NCBI RefSeq assembly: GCF_021018805.1 | Contig: NC_086283.1 | Span: 16,396,162 to 16,460,161, forward strand | From: Prinia subflava | Lineage: Eukaryota; Chordata; Aves; Passeriformes; Cisticolidae | Direction of reading: 5' to 3' | DNA length: 64,000 nucleotides | Shown: piece after piece, positions 46,857 to 59,400 of the stretch | Layout of the letters: every line of letters starts with the position of its first letter | How positions within the stretch are numbered: the stretch's first letter is position 1 | Translations under genes and position numbers: made by a program | Notes under the pieces: model-generated | The model's input: the letters and a program-made list of their open reading frames with translations, nothing else | What the model was told of the DNA's origin: nothing | The model's database searches: none

Positions 46857-47531
46857 GTTAGGGATCCATGCTGTGCTTCTGAGGGCTTGGGCAGGATTGT
46901 CTGGGAAACTGGAGCTCAGAAGTGGAGTGATTCCATGTGCCAAGCTTTGTTTCTGTGTTGCTGGTGTGCTATGGGCAAGCAAGAGCATCTCAAATGGACG
47001 GCCTGCCAGGGCCCCTGCACTCACCGTGCTCTGTTCCTGTCCTCTTACCTCCTACTGTTGCATTCTAACTCTGTTTGTATTTGCTGTCCTCCTCTTGCCT
47101 CTCTAAACATTTGCCTGTCTACACTGTATTCCTTGCCTGTAAAACCAAAGGTGCTGGTGGTAGGATTTGAAATGAAGAGCAAAGAAAAAAGAGAGACTCA
47201 TTTCTCACAGTCCTCAGCTGAAAAGCTCACTAGTGCCGCCAAAATGCTCTTTGCTTCTGAGCACATCCGCTGCAGCAGCAGTCATTCTGGCTGCTTTGCA
47301 GGAGACAGTCTACAACAGCAGCTGCTGTTACTCTTTGCAAAGCTGGCACGCCTCTCCTTCGAAAGGTGCTGCTCTGCTAGTGTTGGAGCAGCAAGGTCTT
47401 CCTCTCAATGCACGGTGTTCTGCCATGACTCCCCATTCCCCTGGAGAGGGAATTTTTACAGCTGTTTCCTTTCTTGTGTGATGAAATCACAGCACTCCTT
47501 TTTTCCCTCCTGTTTGTGTTTTCTCTCTCAG

Positions 47532-47631
47532 TGCCTGCAAGGACTGGAGTTTCTTCACTCGAACCACGTGATCCATCGAGATTTGAAGAGCACCAACATC
47601 CTTCTCAGAACGGACGGCTCTGTCAAGCTGG
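47532..47631 (+). pseudogene. Kinase catalytic-loop exon
   Basis: It reads [19 protein letters not shown] followed by [15 protein letters not shown]. The HRD aspartate and the loop asparagine are kept. Good acceptor (ttctctctcag) and donor (GTGAGT). Confidence 0.85.
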
Positions 47632-48084
47632 GTGAGTGTATTCTTGGTCAGGTGCAGCATTGCAGGGATGTGGGGTGTGGGGCTGCTTTGGAGTGACTGC
47701 CAGCTCCCCAAAAATGCTGCTGGTGGCAGTGCAGGGCCCCCCGCAGTCAGCTGGCGACACGGTTGCAACTTGCACAGACGTATCGCAAGCAACAGGCAGT
47801 GCAGAGTGTCATTGCTCCCGTGTATGTCCTTCCCAGAGTGAGGGAGCCACAAGCCTAAAGCTTCAGGGGAACAAAAGCCACTGCTGGAGGCAGTGTAAAA
47901 AGCGTGGGGATTTTTTAAGTAGCCAATGCCGTATTTCCTTGACTAAAGTCCTGAGGAAACAGAGTAGGGACAGTTGTCCCGAGGATTCAACTGCACATTC
48001 TCAAACTTACACTGGGGAGTTCTTTTGTTTGGTTTCCTAATGGCATAGTATTAAAACAAAAACAGTCTTTTGCTTTCTCCCCAG

Positions 48085-48281
48085 CTGATTTTGGCCTCTC
48101 TGCTCAACTCACGCCTGAGCAGAGTAGACGGAGCTCCATGATTTGGACTCCTGGGTGCATGGCGCCTGAAGTGGTGCAAGGTCAACCATATGGCCTCAAA
48201 GTGGACATCTGGTCATTTGGAGTAGTGGGAATGGAAATGGTAGAATGACAAATTCCCGACTGGAATGGAAGTAGTCGCTCG
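48085..48281 (+). pseudogene. Kinase DFG/APE exon with premature stop
   Basis: It reads [18 protein letters not shown], then [13 protein letters not shown] and [16 protein letters not shown], then TGA at 48,246-48,248 where PAK has the glycine of VEGEPPY. The activation segment also departs from the GTPYWMAPE consensus (WTPGCMAPE). The exon would end at 48,281 before GTAAGG. Confidence 0.85.
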
Positions 48282-48569
48282 GTAAGGTGCAAATACTCTG
48301 ATCCCGCTGTCTTCCTCACCTATCCCTCATTCTGTGTGCCATTGGACAAAATCCCAATGACATCCAGCCCAGTCCCCTTCTAAAAATGTCCCTGCAGCAC
48401 ATCAGCATCTGCTGTAGGTTTGGTTGCATCAGTGGGGGAACTCAAGCCTTACTGTACACAAACAATCTCCATTCTCAGACAACATTTTGCTTTCACTTCT
48501 AAGTCATTCCAGCTCTTTTGGCTGTGCCAATGACCCTAGTAATAGGAAACAAGCATCTCAGAACTGGTG

Positions 48570-49905
48570 TGTCATGGGTTAGCACTGGCCAGATGTCAAT
48601 GCACCTATGAATATATGCTCCTTCCCTAACAACTACTGTGGGATGGATCAGAAACAAAGCAGAGCAGGCTTAAACTTTAAAAACAGAAAAACAAAACTTT
48701 ATTACATTACATAGGAACAGAAATAGAAAACTCTGAACACACACAGAGACAGAAATAAAATCTTTTCAGAACATTTCTTCTCCTCCCCCAGTTTCTACCC
48801 TTTACACATTACCCTCTATAGACCAAACCTTTGGGTTTTAAATCAGTCACCACTCAAAAAAAAACCTAATCTTCAATTCAGCAAGGTAGAGAGGAGTCTC
48901 TCCTGCACCACAGACTGCTCCTCAGAAAACGCAGGTCCACTCTTTGTGTGTTTTTATGTCACCTGTGGCGCCGCCCGGAGAAGTCTGCCAGGGGAAACTT
49001 TCTCTTTCCTATGTCCAGTGCTCTCACCACTATCCATAGGCTAAAACTGCATACAGGGCTCTTTTAAGGATGCTTTCATGCCGAGCTCTCCCCATCTTTC
49101 CCCTGGGGCCGAGGGCTTTTTTTTCTCTGCGGGCATAGGGCGCCACCACACCCTCTCCCTTCTCTTCTCTGTTCACTTCACTGCAGCAAGTTGAGCTAGG
49201 CTACATCCACCCCAAAATGCAGTTTACGTTCAAAAGAGACTCGAGGTCAGTCTATGGCTAACATTATGCAAGAAAAGTCCAGCTCAGAAGCCACTCTTCT
49301 TCAATTCTCTCCCCATCAGGTTCTTTCTAATCTTGCTTTATCATCTCAGTCCCAGGCTGTTTTTCTCTCTCTTCTGAAACCACTAACCATGAGAATCAAT
49401 GTCTGGAAAAAAGTTTCTTTCTGCCTCAGAAAGGGTTAACAGTTCCTGGCTCCCGGCAGGGCTGCAGGCTCAGGCACTCCCAGGCTCGGCAACTCCCATG
49501 CAGCTGGGCACTTTCTCCAGGAGAGGGGGGAAGAAAGAAGGCACTTCCACAGTTTTCCACCCCTCCAGCCTGGATGGGGCCAGCTCAACTCAAAGCTTGT
49601 CTCTTCTCTTCTTCCCCTGGGGCCCAGCTTACTTTAGTCTGCAGCGTGGTTCTCTTCAGCCCGGCCACGTGGCCCCCTCCCCCACCCAGCCTAAGAACTG
49701 GGCAGGGGAGAGGAGATTTTCTCTGCTGAAACCAGAACCCAAAAGAGACCGAACCCCCCTGGAGTCCTCCTTTTAACCCCTTGTGTCCTCAGAGGCGTGT
49801 CCAAACCTCTGAGTAGCCAATCCAAGTGCCAGCACAAAACCTGATCACTGATTAGCCTGCCCACATCCCCCTAGAAAAATTCACTTCCCCCCCCCAACTA
49901 GGACA
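48570..49905 (-). mobile_element. Solo LTR, 1,336 bp, same family as LTR-A (LTR-B)
   Basis: The plus strand starts TGTCATGG and ends TAGGACA. TGGTG is duplicated at 48,565-48,569 and 49,906-49,910. It aligns in reverse to 25,034-26,395 over its length, with moderate divergence: for example ctgcccacatccccct near 49,857 corresponds to the start of LTR-A. It lies where the next kinase exons would be expected. Confidence 0.88.
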
Positions 49906-49910
49906 TGGTG

Positions 49911-51534
49911 TTATCTTTCCTGAAAAGAAGGCAACAAACCCAAACCCAACCAAGTTTCTAAAACAGTGGTTTGGAGAGAAGAAGTGCACCCCCATTCTTC
50001 TCACTTGCCTGAAATGTGGCAACTCTGGGTGTAAAGGCCAGAGTCTCTTGGGCTTCTTGTGCGGTGTTGCTGAAACGCTCAGTAACCATGTTTCTTTCAT
50101 AACCCAAGCCACTTTCTCCATGTCACCAAGCTGAAGCCTGGTGATGTGGAGAGCCTGCCAAAAGCACCCCTTTGTTTCCTGGCCCTTTCTGGGATGGGCA
50201 TAGCATTAAGGCATTGACTTGAGTATCCAAATGGGCAGAGGGCTACCGTAGGGATGGCGCTTCTCCTTCTTCTGAGTTGACCATGGAAAGGTTTCCTTTT
50301 GCCACACAAGGGAAGCTGAAATTTGCAGTCAGCTGAGACACAGAACTGCAGGTGTTTCCTGTGTGTCCAAGCAGGCATTTTCATCTCAGTACATCTGTGC
50401 AGGCATCTTAATGTGTCTGTGTTGAATGTGAGCTTCTAAATGTTTGTTTCCTTGCCTGAGGAATAACTTTGGATGGATTTCCTTTCTTGACTTTCAATTG
50501 CCGTTGTTTTCAAGAACAAAGCAAAAGGCGGGATGACTTCTGGTTTATGGCAGCTGTGCTTAAGGGGCCAACAAGCATTGCAGAGATGCCTTTCATGTAA
50601 TAATGCTTGGAAATAGAGTTAGTTACTGTAGCAAGGTCCCTCTTCCAAAAAGCCTGTTGAGCTGGTGTCAATCGTCAGAGAAGGAAAGATGCTTTTACTG
50701 ATGTAGTTGCCACTAACTAGGTCAGTCAATGAAATCAGCTGCCAAGACAAGATCTGCTGGATGTTGGAAATGCTGCAAGTGCACTGGGGTTTGGGTTTTT
50801 GTTGGTACAGGAGAGTCATCCCTGCCTCTCTGCTTAGCCTTGGGAATAGAGTAGTCCTGCCAAGAAGGTACCTGGAATGCATTCAAGGGGAAGGAAGTGG
50901 TTGTAGGAGGCTCTTGACCATCAGAGGAGTATTTGAGGAATGGGATGTTCCCCAAATGACCACCAGAGACCTTCAAGAGAGCCCTACTCTCCGATCAATA
51001 ACTTCTGAGAAGTGATTTAAATGGGTCCAATAATTGGAGGGATTGTTTAGCCTGGGAGTTGCAGCAAAGTAATGACTATGTCTTATTTGTATGGTTACAA
51101 ATTAGTAGGTGAGATTTCTGCATATGCACGTGTTAGAGAAGGGATTCCCCACGCAGCAAGCACTGAAATCAGGTAATGCCTCCTTTCTCACCCTGAGATG
51201 GTACCAGACCCAGGATTGTAAAAGTTTCTTTTCAGAAAGGACAAAGCTGGATGGAGGGAATGAAGATAAGCACCGCCATTAAGGAAGAAGCCAGCTTTTT
51301 TCTGGCAACAAGAATTACTGATGATTTGGCCATTGAAAGCTGATACAAATCTCAGCCAGGGCATCGGAGGAAGACACACCTCTGTTCATCCACCTGAAAC
51401 CCTGAAATTAGAAGACCCCTATTCAATGGCGAGGGGCTCAGAGGCTCAGAATAAGTGCAGCCAGAAAGAAGGTGGCTGAGGTATCCAACCACTTCATCGG
51501 CAAAAGAGATTGTCCCTGCTCCCACCATTCCAGA
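49911..51534. other. No gene seen
   Basis: A 102-codon open frame at 50,707-51,015 is unrecognised and not supported as a gene. No remaining PAK kinase exon was found here. Confidence 0.4.
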
Positions 51535-51665
51535 AATGGAATGGAGTGGAGTGGAATGGAATGGAATGGAATGGAATACAATGGAATGGAATACAATGGA
51601 ATGGAATACAATGGAATGGAATACAATGGAATTGAGTGGAATTAAATACAACAGAGCAGAATGGA
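51535..51665. repeat. GGAAT-type short satellite
   Basis: Repeats of tggaa, with periodic tacaa variants forming a higher-order unit of about 15 bp (ATGGAATGGAATACA), run for about 110-130 bp. Confidence 0.9.
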
Positions 51666-53827
51666 AGGGAGTAAAATGCATACAGTTGAACACATTTTAT
51701 TCTCACTGCAAAATGATGGCGTTTGATCCCAGTCTTTTTTATTGAGATAAACAGCAGAAATGACACCAGTGTTGCTCAATTAAGAAAATCAAATTCCTTA
51801 AATAGTGTGAGAAACATCATGAATTTGAAATGTAAGAGGAGTTAAAGGCCTACAGATTCGCTTATTCACATCCAGCAGGGAGGGGATAGTCCTGCAATTA
51901 AATCATCTCATTTTAGACGGTGGGGAAAGCCTTTGTAGACACTGTTCTCCTACAGGCCTTTGTGGTCCTCTCTGATTTTCAGAAGCTGAATTTTTTTCTT
52001 ATGTTAATACAGAATTCCCCTGGGGAAAGATGTGCCTGTAAAAAGGAAGGCAATTCTTGGAAATACTGAAGTTGCCTTTCTTTCAGGACTGTGACCTTTC
52101 AGACCCTGAAAATCTCTTTTCTGGGGCTGATTCTGTCAGATATTTTCTCAAAATGCAAGACAATCTCTCTCCTTTGTTGCACAAAGATGTTAATAAGTTT
52201 GCAATTAATTTCTGCATGAGCAGCCAATTACTTCATGTTTGAAAGCCCAATTACTTCACCTTTCCCAAACTTTTCCCCTTACATTTCCTGTCCTTTATCC
52301 CCCAATGAATAACATAGAGAATAGAAATTTTCAGTTCCCCTGAGGCTGCTGAACAGAGCTTAGACACTAACTAGCAAAAAAAAAGGTACAAGAATGCAAA
52401 AGTAGGTACACAGGATGGTAAATGTAGCTGGAACCAATGAGGAAACAGATAAAGAGGAGTACAGTGGTGGGGGTTTTTTGGCAAGTTACGTAACAAGAAG
52501 CAACAGCACATGCCTGAAGAAAAAGTTCAGAGTTGTTCAGATAACAACTGGCTGGCAAGTTGAGGTAAAGGCCAGTAAAACCTATTCACTTTTGGATGTG
52601 AACTGTACCACTGTACCACCAACACTCAGACTATCCACTTTCCTTGCCAGGTATGGGTAGGATCACATCCTTTCACTCTCCCAGTGCCAAGATCCTAAAC
52701 TGAATCTCTCAGCCAACTGCTCCCACTCTGGAGCTGCCAGGAAAAAAAAAAAAAAAAAAAAAAAAAGGTGATGTATTCAACCTTCTCACTGTCCGCGCGT
52801 TCAGGTCCACCAGATGACGCTGTGTACTTGTAAAAGAATTAAATGTACCGTTTGCTCTCTACTCAATCCAAAGTGCAGATCCAAGGTTAAAAACGTCTAG
52901 ACATTACTGACAAACAAAATGGGCAAGGACAAATGGCTTTTGCTGACTTTGACCTTCTATTTACAACCCTTAATTTACATCTCACTCAGGTTCCTGGTGA
53001 GAAAGCTGTTGAAGGCTCCCTTTTTAAGTCACACTCCTTGAACTGCCTTGCAAAAACTGGTGCTGTGCACTTTCCTGCTCATGTCTACACACCATAATGT
53101 ATTTGACTCTTGCAAGAGCCAACACTGAATGCTCCACTAGAGCCAAATTGGGATATCACTGTGGGGAGACAGATTGTGGGGAGACAGCTTGAGATGGTGC
53201 TGAAGGCAATCTTGCCTTTGCAGCTGTGGTAATTATCCAAGAGTGGGAACAGCCTTGCCCTCCCAGCTCTGGTGTGATAAAGATGAGTTAGCAGGGACAG
53301 ACTCAGCTGGGGTCTGCTGGCCCTGCTGTGAGGAGGAAGGGACAGGAGGGCGTGCAGGGACAGAGAGGGTCAGCTGTGGTACGAGGGACAGACAGGGTTG
53401 GCCGTGCTGGGGATGGGAAGGAGAGAGCTGGAACTGCAGAAGGAAGAGAGAAGAAGAGAAAGAGCCAAAGTTGTGTGGAGCTGCCCATGGGAGGCCAAAG
53501 AGAAAAGGTATGGGGGACTTTCAGATAAGAAGGTACTGATGCTTGAAGCCTTCTGAAGTTTTTATTGAAGTGCTCTGAGTGTCATGGCTGTTTCAACTAC
53601 AACCTGCAAAACTGAATATGATGGAGGATTGCTTCCACATAAAATGTGCCAGGATAGAAAGGTGTTGCAGGTCTTTTCGTTCCCTGGGCACTCTATCATT
53701 TTCACCACTGAGACTGGGGATAGGAGTTCACTTTGACAAAACAGAAGGACTGCCATAATTTTCAGGAGCCTACTTCCAAAATTCAGATGTATTAGTTGTT
53801 ATGCTCTTTTGTGAGATCATTTTTGAT
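51666..53827. other. No gene seen
   Basis: Only short chance open frames and the poly-A tract at 52,742-52,766 were noted. Confidence 0.4.
52742..52766. repeat. Poly-A tract, 25 bases
   Basis: Twenty-five uninterrupted A residues. It could be the tail of a retrocopy, but I could not recognise a parent sequence upstream. Confidence 0.85.
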
Positions 53828-54235
53828 GTGATATCCACATTTTGGAGGAGGGCTCATGGCAGTGGTGACAAGATGGAAGGGGAAAACCCAGCCCAGTGTG
53901 GATGGTGCAGATATGTGTTGCCCAGGGGAGATAACAGCCAGCACCAGCTTTCTTTCTGATCACATTTAGTACAGGAGCAATCCCTAATGTATTCAGCTCT
54001 GGAGATGGTATCCAAATTTGGGGTGTGAGCTCCTGAAAGTAGGTGAGAGTATAGTTCCTCAGAAAGAAAATCACCTAACCCCATTGTTGGTGGTGCAGAT
54101 GATGCTCTGCCTGGGGGAGGCAAAGGCCAGCAAAAGGCTGTTTCAGCACCTTTTTTTATGAGAGAAATCCCCAGATGTATTCAGATTTGCAGGTGCTATC
54201 CAAATTTCTGAAGCAAGCTCGGAAAATTATGGCAG
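53828..54235. repeat. Degenerate tandem repeat, period about 180 bp, three units
   Basis: The motif 'tatccaaatttnnggnnnnagctc' recurs near 53,828, 54,008 and 54,190, with further shared blocks in each unit (gtggatggtgcagat...; ...agatgtattcag). Units are well diverged. Confidence 0.6.
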
Positions 54236-56100
54236 TGCATTTGTTATATTAAATAGTGACCAAGAGTAAGATGAGCTCCTGTAGATCAAGAAGGCATTGC
54301 CTGAGGATGCCTTACATCAGTTCAATTACATTAACAAGTAGTCAATGTCTGTTCACAACATCCCCTTTGAATATTGAGGACAAGAAAACATTGTGTCACG
54401 TGCTTATCCCCTGGTTGGTTTGTCTATTACCTGGACAAGGAAGTTGTCCTCGATACACTCCTGGATTGCTTGCAGCTGTACTGAGACCCAGGTGGTACTG
54501 ATCCCGCATCAGGATGAGAGCCTGCAATGCTTCCTGTAGCTGAAGAGAGAAGACTCTGTAGAAGGGTGACTAGGGGTAAATTTGCTTTAGTTATGATGAA
54601 ACACTTGTTTTCTTTAAACTTTCTGGAAACAGTCATGGGATGTAGATGAGCATTCCTATGATCACCGAAGAGAAATGGTTTTATTTCCAAAAACTGAACG
54701 TCTTATTAGATAAAATCTTCCTTTTGCTTGCTCCTCCCAGTGAACTTTGTAGTTAACACCAAGCCTAGCATATCCTCAGTTGTGTATGGTCTGCTACCAT
54801 GTTTGGGGGGAAAATGAAATTTTTTTGAGGTAGAAGAGGTCATTTTATTGAAATGTTAGTTAGTCTGCTGAAAGATGGTTTAAATGTTTTTATGAGAGGC
54901 ATTAATTTATGCATTGTAAAGAGAAGGATGAAAGGTGCAAATGTGCTTGATTTTTTTCTAAATGGCTAAGCCTCTAAGTACTCAGCACTTAGCTGCAGGC
55001 TTTTAGTACATTTTGCAAGAAAATTGTTGTCTGACACTCAAGCTGCATTTGCTTCTGTGTGGTTCCTCCAATGTTTCCAATTATAGGCAGCTTCCCGGAT
55101 GCACTTCAGAGAAAAAAGCATTTTATCAGTGATACAAGTGGTTGATGCCCGATGGTTTTGGTTAAGGCCATAATCTCTTTTAGCATCTAGGTTTCTCTTA
55201 AGGCAAGACAGTGATAATGAAAACCATGACCCTCTGTAAAAGTGTCTGCTGAACATGAGGAGCAGTTATGTGTCAAATGGTTATAGGGTCCCCTCTTTGA
55301 CATAGTTTGTTCCCCTCTATTTCAGAAGGTGACTTTCATGTTTATACTTTTGAAATGGTAAATTAGAATGTACAAGTTTATAGCTGTAATTACCACGAAG
55401 TCATAAGGTTACAATAGGTGCAAGTAAACTGGCTTATCCAACCTTGTGATTGCAGGGTAATTTTTAGGAAGGGTTGAGGAATTAGGCTATCCAACTGAGC
55501 TTCTGTGATATAAATGTGAATGGTCTGTCTAAGCAAACTACCAGAGCATAATTAAAAGAAATGATGATCCAAGTCAGTATTTAGGACCCTTGCTTTGCAT
55601 GTCAGACTAAACAATTCTGATGTTGCTGCCTTTCTTTGAACAAATCTCATACAGAAAATGCCCCTGCAATGTTTTGAAGAGTAGAAATACATCTAATTAT
55701 GTGCACACAGGACTTCGGCGGCTTCTTCTTTTCAGACAAGCGAAGGGGAAGGCAGAGACCAGAAATAATCCTTTCAGGCTACAGATACTGTTAGATGGAA
55801 ATTTTAGCCCCAAGGAAGATGGATAATAATATCTGAAGAGAGAGAGTAATGTAGAATCTTTTCAGTAAGCATTGATGATCTAGAGTTGCATTCAGTGATG
55901 GCAGCTGCTGAAAAGGTTTTTATCAATCTGACAGGCAATTAATGGGTATCCAAGTGTTAGAAATCACCAGCTGCTCGTGGGTTTTTGTTTTCTTTTGTGT
56001 GTTTTGTTTTGTGGGGTTTTTTGTTTTTGTTTTTTTTCCCTACTGTTTTAACTTTTGTGCTCAGGTGGCGGAAGTACATTCAGCAGTACATTTGTACATT
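54236..56100. other. No gene seen
   Basis: AT-rich sequence with short open frames only. A T/G-rich run lies near 55,980-56,040. Confidence 0.4.
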
Positions 56101-56224
56101 TGTACATTCAGCAGGGTGTTTGGCCTGGAGCAGAAGAGAGGACTTGCAGCATGGCATAGTCCTGCATGTGCAGAAATGGAGATGGGGAGACAACAGAGAA
56201 AACGGGGATACTTTGTATAGGAAA

Positions 56225-56470
56225 ACATACTGGAGCTATGAACAGGAAGGTTACAAAACTAGAGGGAATGCCCTGACACACATGAAGGACCTTGCACTTG
56301 GCTTCGTTGGACTTCGTGAGATTTGTACAGACCCTGAAGGCTGTTTTGGTCCCTCTGGATGGCATCCCTTCCCCCTCAGCGGGTCCACTGTCCTTGATGT
56401 CATCAGCAAACTTGCTGAGGGTGCCTTCAATCCCACTGTCCATGCCTTGGATTTTTAATGTCACCTGACT
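56225..56470 (-). mobile_element. CR1-like or related dispersed repeat fragment
   Basis: The plus strand contains a 'gtcatcagcaaacttgctgaggg' type segment followed by 'tcaatcccactgtccatg'. I remember this as a very common dispersed repeat in bird genomes, CR1-related. Family and strand are not certain. Confidence 0.4.
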
Positions 56471-59400
56471 CCTGAATAACACTGCTCGTCACTGGTTTGC
56501 ACTTGGAAGTTCTGACATTTATGGTCAGAATAAATTCTGGGAGGGAAGGAAGGGAAGGTCAGTTAAAATTTTTTAGCTTTTGTTGACCCTCTAGTGAATG
56601 TCAATTCTTGGTGATTGAAATGCATTTAATGTTGCAGGTAACTGAATAATTATCTAAGTTCCTGTGGACTGATTGTGACAAGATACACAGAGAAGGCTTT
56701 CCAGCACTGCCTGGCTTTGGGTTTGTCCTTGCAGAAATGTTAATACTTAGGTTTAATACTTCTATAAGTAGCACAAATGTATCCTAGAATTAAGGTATTT
56801 CTTGAAGGTCCATACTCAGTGTTTATGGTGAAATAGTAATTTGGTTACCCTGTCTGACATGGAAAAGTATAAACATTCTTTATGTTTATACTGCTGTCAT
56901 CAAACACTCAACACACGTTTAGCATCTCCTGATTCAAGCATCCTCCTTTCCTAAGAAGTTTTAAGAACAGAAGAAGCATTAAGAAAATAAAGGAGGTAAA
57001 GGATTAGTTTATCAAAGAGACTTGGGAGCTCAGTGTGGCTGTTAACTGTCATTATCGCTGCTAATGCTGCAACAAACACAAATCAAATTAGTCCTGTGTG
57101 CTAAACTCTTTTTGATGTTGAGGCTTGTTTTACTTGCTGTGTTCAAAAAAGAAGTTCTGTAGAAATTAAAGCCGATGTCAGTCAGATAGAAATCCTGTTC
57201 TTAAGGCTGTTTTCTTGCTGTGTAAGAGTTCTGTGATTTGAGTCATGCTGCAAGCATGCTAGAAAGCTGGCTGTTTACAGATAATTTGCCAACATGCAAA
57301 GTGTTCTTCTCTTCAACCTGCTGTGTGGCCATGAAGATCAGATGAGAGAACTTGTGAAGCTTCCTAATGGGGGTATAGGAAGAAGAGAAGTTTGCAGCAA
57401 ATTGTGCTGCAGCAAGAATTAATGGAAAATTTGGTTCAGCAAAGCCTTTCCCAGAGCGGGCAGGGCATACTCCAAGAGGGAATAGGGCTAGAAAGAGACT
57501 CAACTAAAAAGGGTATTACAGAAGCAGGTGAAGGCAATTGTTGCTGTGCTGAAGGGTTTTGAAGAGGGGAATACAAGGAAAAGTGTTTAAGGAGTGAAAT
57601 GAGTCCCTCATGTACTGCAGAACTGGAAAAATTGCAATCTAGCATTGTGTAGTGTATGCGCCACAGAATATCTGGAAATTAATTTGTTTTTACAGTATCA
57701 TTTTTAGTATGGAAAGCCATCTAATTGCCAAATCTTTTGCCAGGTGTGAGAGTTCATATTATTTGACTTATTTGCAAGCTTATAATTAGTTCTATGCCTC
57801 CTAGAGTGGTTTTTTGTTTGTTTGTTGTTGGTTGGTTTGTTTGTTTGTTTGCTTTTTGGGGTTTTTTTGGTGGGTTTTTTGTTTTGTGGGGGTTTTTTTG
57901 GGTTTTTTGGTGGTTTTGTTTTTTGTTTTGGTTTGGTTTTTGTTTTGTTTTTGTGTGTGTGTGTGTGTGTGTGTTTGAAAACTGTAGACTAAGACCTGCT
58001 CTCTGTGAAACTCTGCTATGGAATTAAACACATTTAGGGATTATTTCCCACTTGTGTTGTGAGAAATCTCTCGTAGATATTGTTTAAGACACTCAGGTTG
58101 TATTTTAGGTGTCCATGTACAGGCATGTAAGCTACAGCCAAGCATCTTGGGTCTGTTTATAGGCCATGGAGTGGAGATCTACAGCAGACAGCTGAGCTTA
58201 TTCCTAGGAATATAATGGGAGCTAAGGTAGCCTGGAACCTGAATCCCACTCTTACTGAGTTACAGATCACATTTTGTGTTCTAAGTTGGTCAAATTCCTT
58301 TTAATACCAACTCACACGCGTTCCTGGAGTAGGAAGAGCTATTGAAGAAAGGAGGGAACAGTAAAAATGTGGGAACCAGTAACTTTATAAAAGGAGAGAA
58401 AAGGCCTGTCAGAAGGGACAAAGAACAGTCCTCTACGTAAGTCTAAACTTAAAGGGAAAGTGTTGAGATGGCTAGGACAGAAGTCAGGTTTAGGAAAATG
58501 GAATTGAATCATACACACAGGAGAAAGAAAACATAATAGCCACAAGAGCTGAAGATGAAGGTACCTTTGGGCCTGTAAGCACTCAAACAGCTCTTGATGG
58601 CTGTCCTGCAAGAAATCAATTACATTTTGTGTATATGAAAGGGAAGAGAGGAAACTGCTAACTATGGGTCCAGCCCTATTTTAGCTTTTTGGAATAGTAA
58701 TGAGGAAGCTCTGAAAGCAGGGGAATGAACTGCAGCAGGTCATTTGTCATCGCACACTGTGGTTTGAGGTTGGTTTTGTGGTGGAACGTGGAAGTGAAAG
58801 TTGGAAGATTCAATTACCATCACTGCTTTTTTACTTATGCAGTGAATTATCTCTCAACACTATGTGGCTGCTCTTTCCTGTGGGTAAAAGAAAGTTGATG
58901 GGATATTCTTTGTTTATTTTGCAAGGATTATTTAGACCAGGTTTCATGGACTGCTGCTTCTAGTTGCAATTTGTAATTTTCAAGCAATAAAGAGAAATGT
59001 AAAGTTTCTCAGAACTCAAAAATTAACTTTTTGAATAAATCTTGATGGATGCTCACAGTGCTATTTGTTCCTTGACTGATGAGAGATGGCTTTTTAAAAT
59101 TAATTTGGAAGATTTCACACACAGTTCTGGAACTGGCTGTACTGAAACTGGCTTTGAAAGTTCTAATTCAATTGAGAGATTCAACAAGAGAGCATGGCCT
59201 TGGCAATGCAGGATCATTCTCTGAAGGAAGAGAGTCTGAAAAGGATGGCACTTTCAGGCATGAAATTAGATCAGTCTAATTGAACAGAGCCTTTTTCTCT
59301 TCCCACCCTCATGGCTGTAAAATATATCCATCCATCACTTCATGATCTGCAGGGTTTGCATTGCCTATTTCTTACACAGCAAGTCTGAGGATCCAAGTGA

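Larger units (their letters stand above)
39842..48281 (+). pseudogene. Coiled-coil plus PAK-family kinase gene, inactivated
   Basis: Exons in order: 39842-39976, 40253-40320 with 41152-41224 (one exon split by an LTR), 41285-41377, 41826-42020, 42332-42503, 44554-44620, 45154-45202, 45971-46082, 46739-46856, 47532-47631 and 48085-48281. The first four have lengths divisible by three. The linker exon leaves in phase 1 and the kinase exons continue in matching phase, so coiled coil and kinase formed one reading frame. Kinase similarity to PAK1-3 is clear: [59 protein letters not shown]. Lesions: the LTR insertion, a 1-nt deletion near 46,065, a lost acceptor at 46,737-46,738 and a TGA at 48,246. 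The last kinase exon or exons were not found. PAK3-like copies are known to be amplified in songbirds; this looks like a dead or dying relative. Confidence 0.78.

Noticed and set aside
46704..47696. Single open frame of 330 codons across the kinase region
   Set aside because: It joins the hinge exon and the catalytic-loop exon through an intron that merely lacks stops. GT-AG edges and PAK alignment define the true exons.
50707..51015. Frame of 102 codons, possible exon
   Set aside because: No domain recognised, no clear splice edges, and the antisense strand is open too.
51352..51766. Long frames full of HSIPFHSIP repeats
   Set aside because: These are translations of the GGAAT satellite, which has no stops in these frames.
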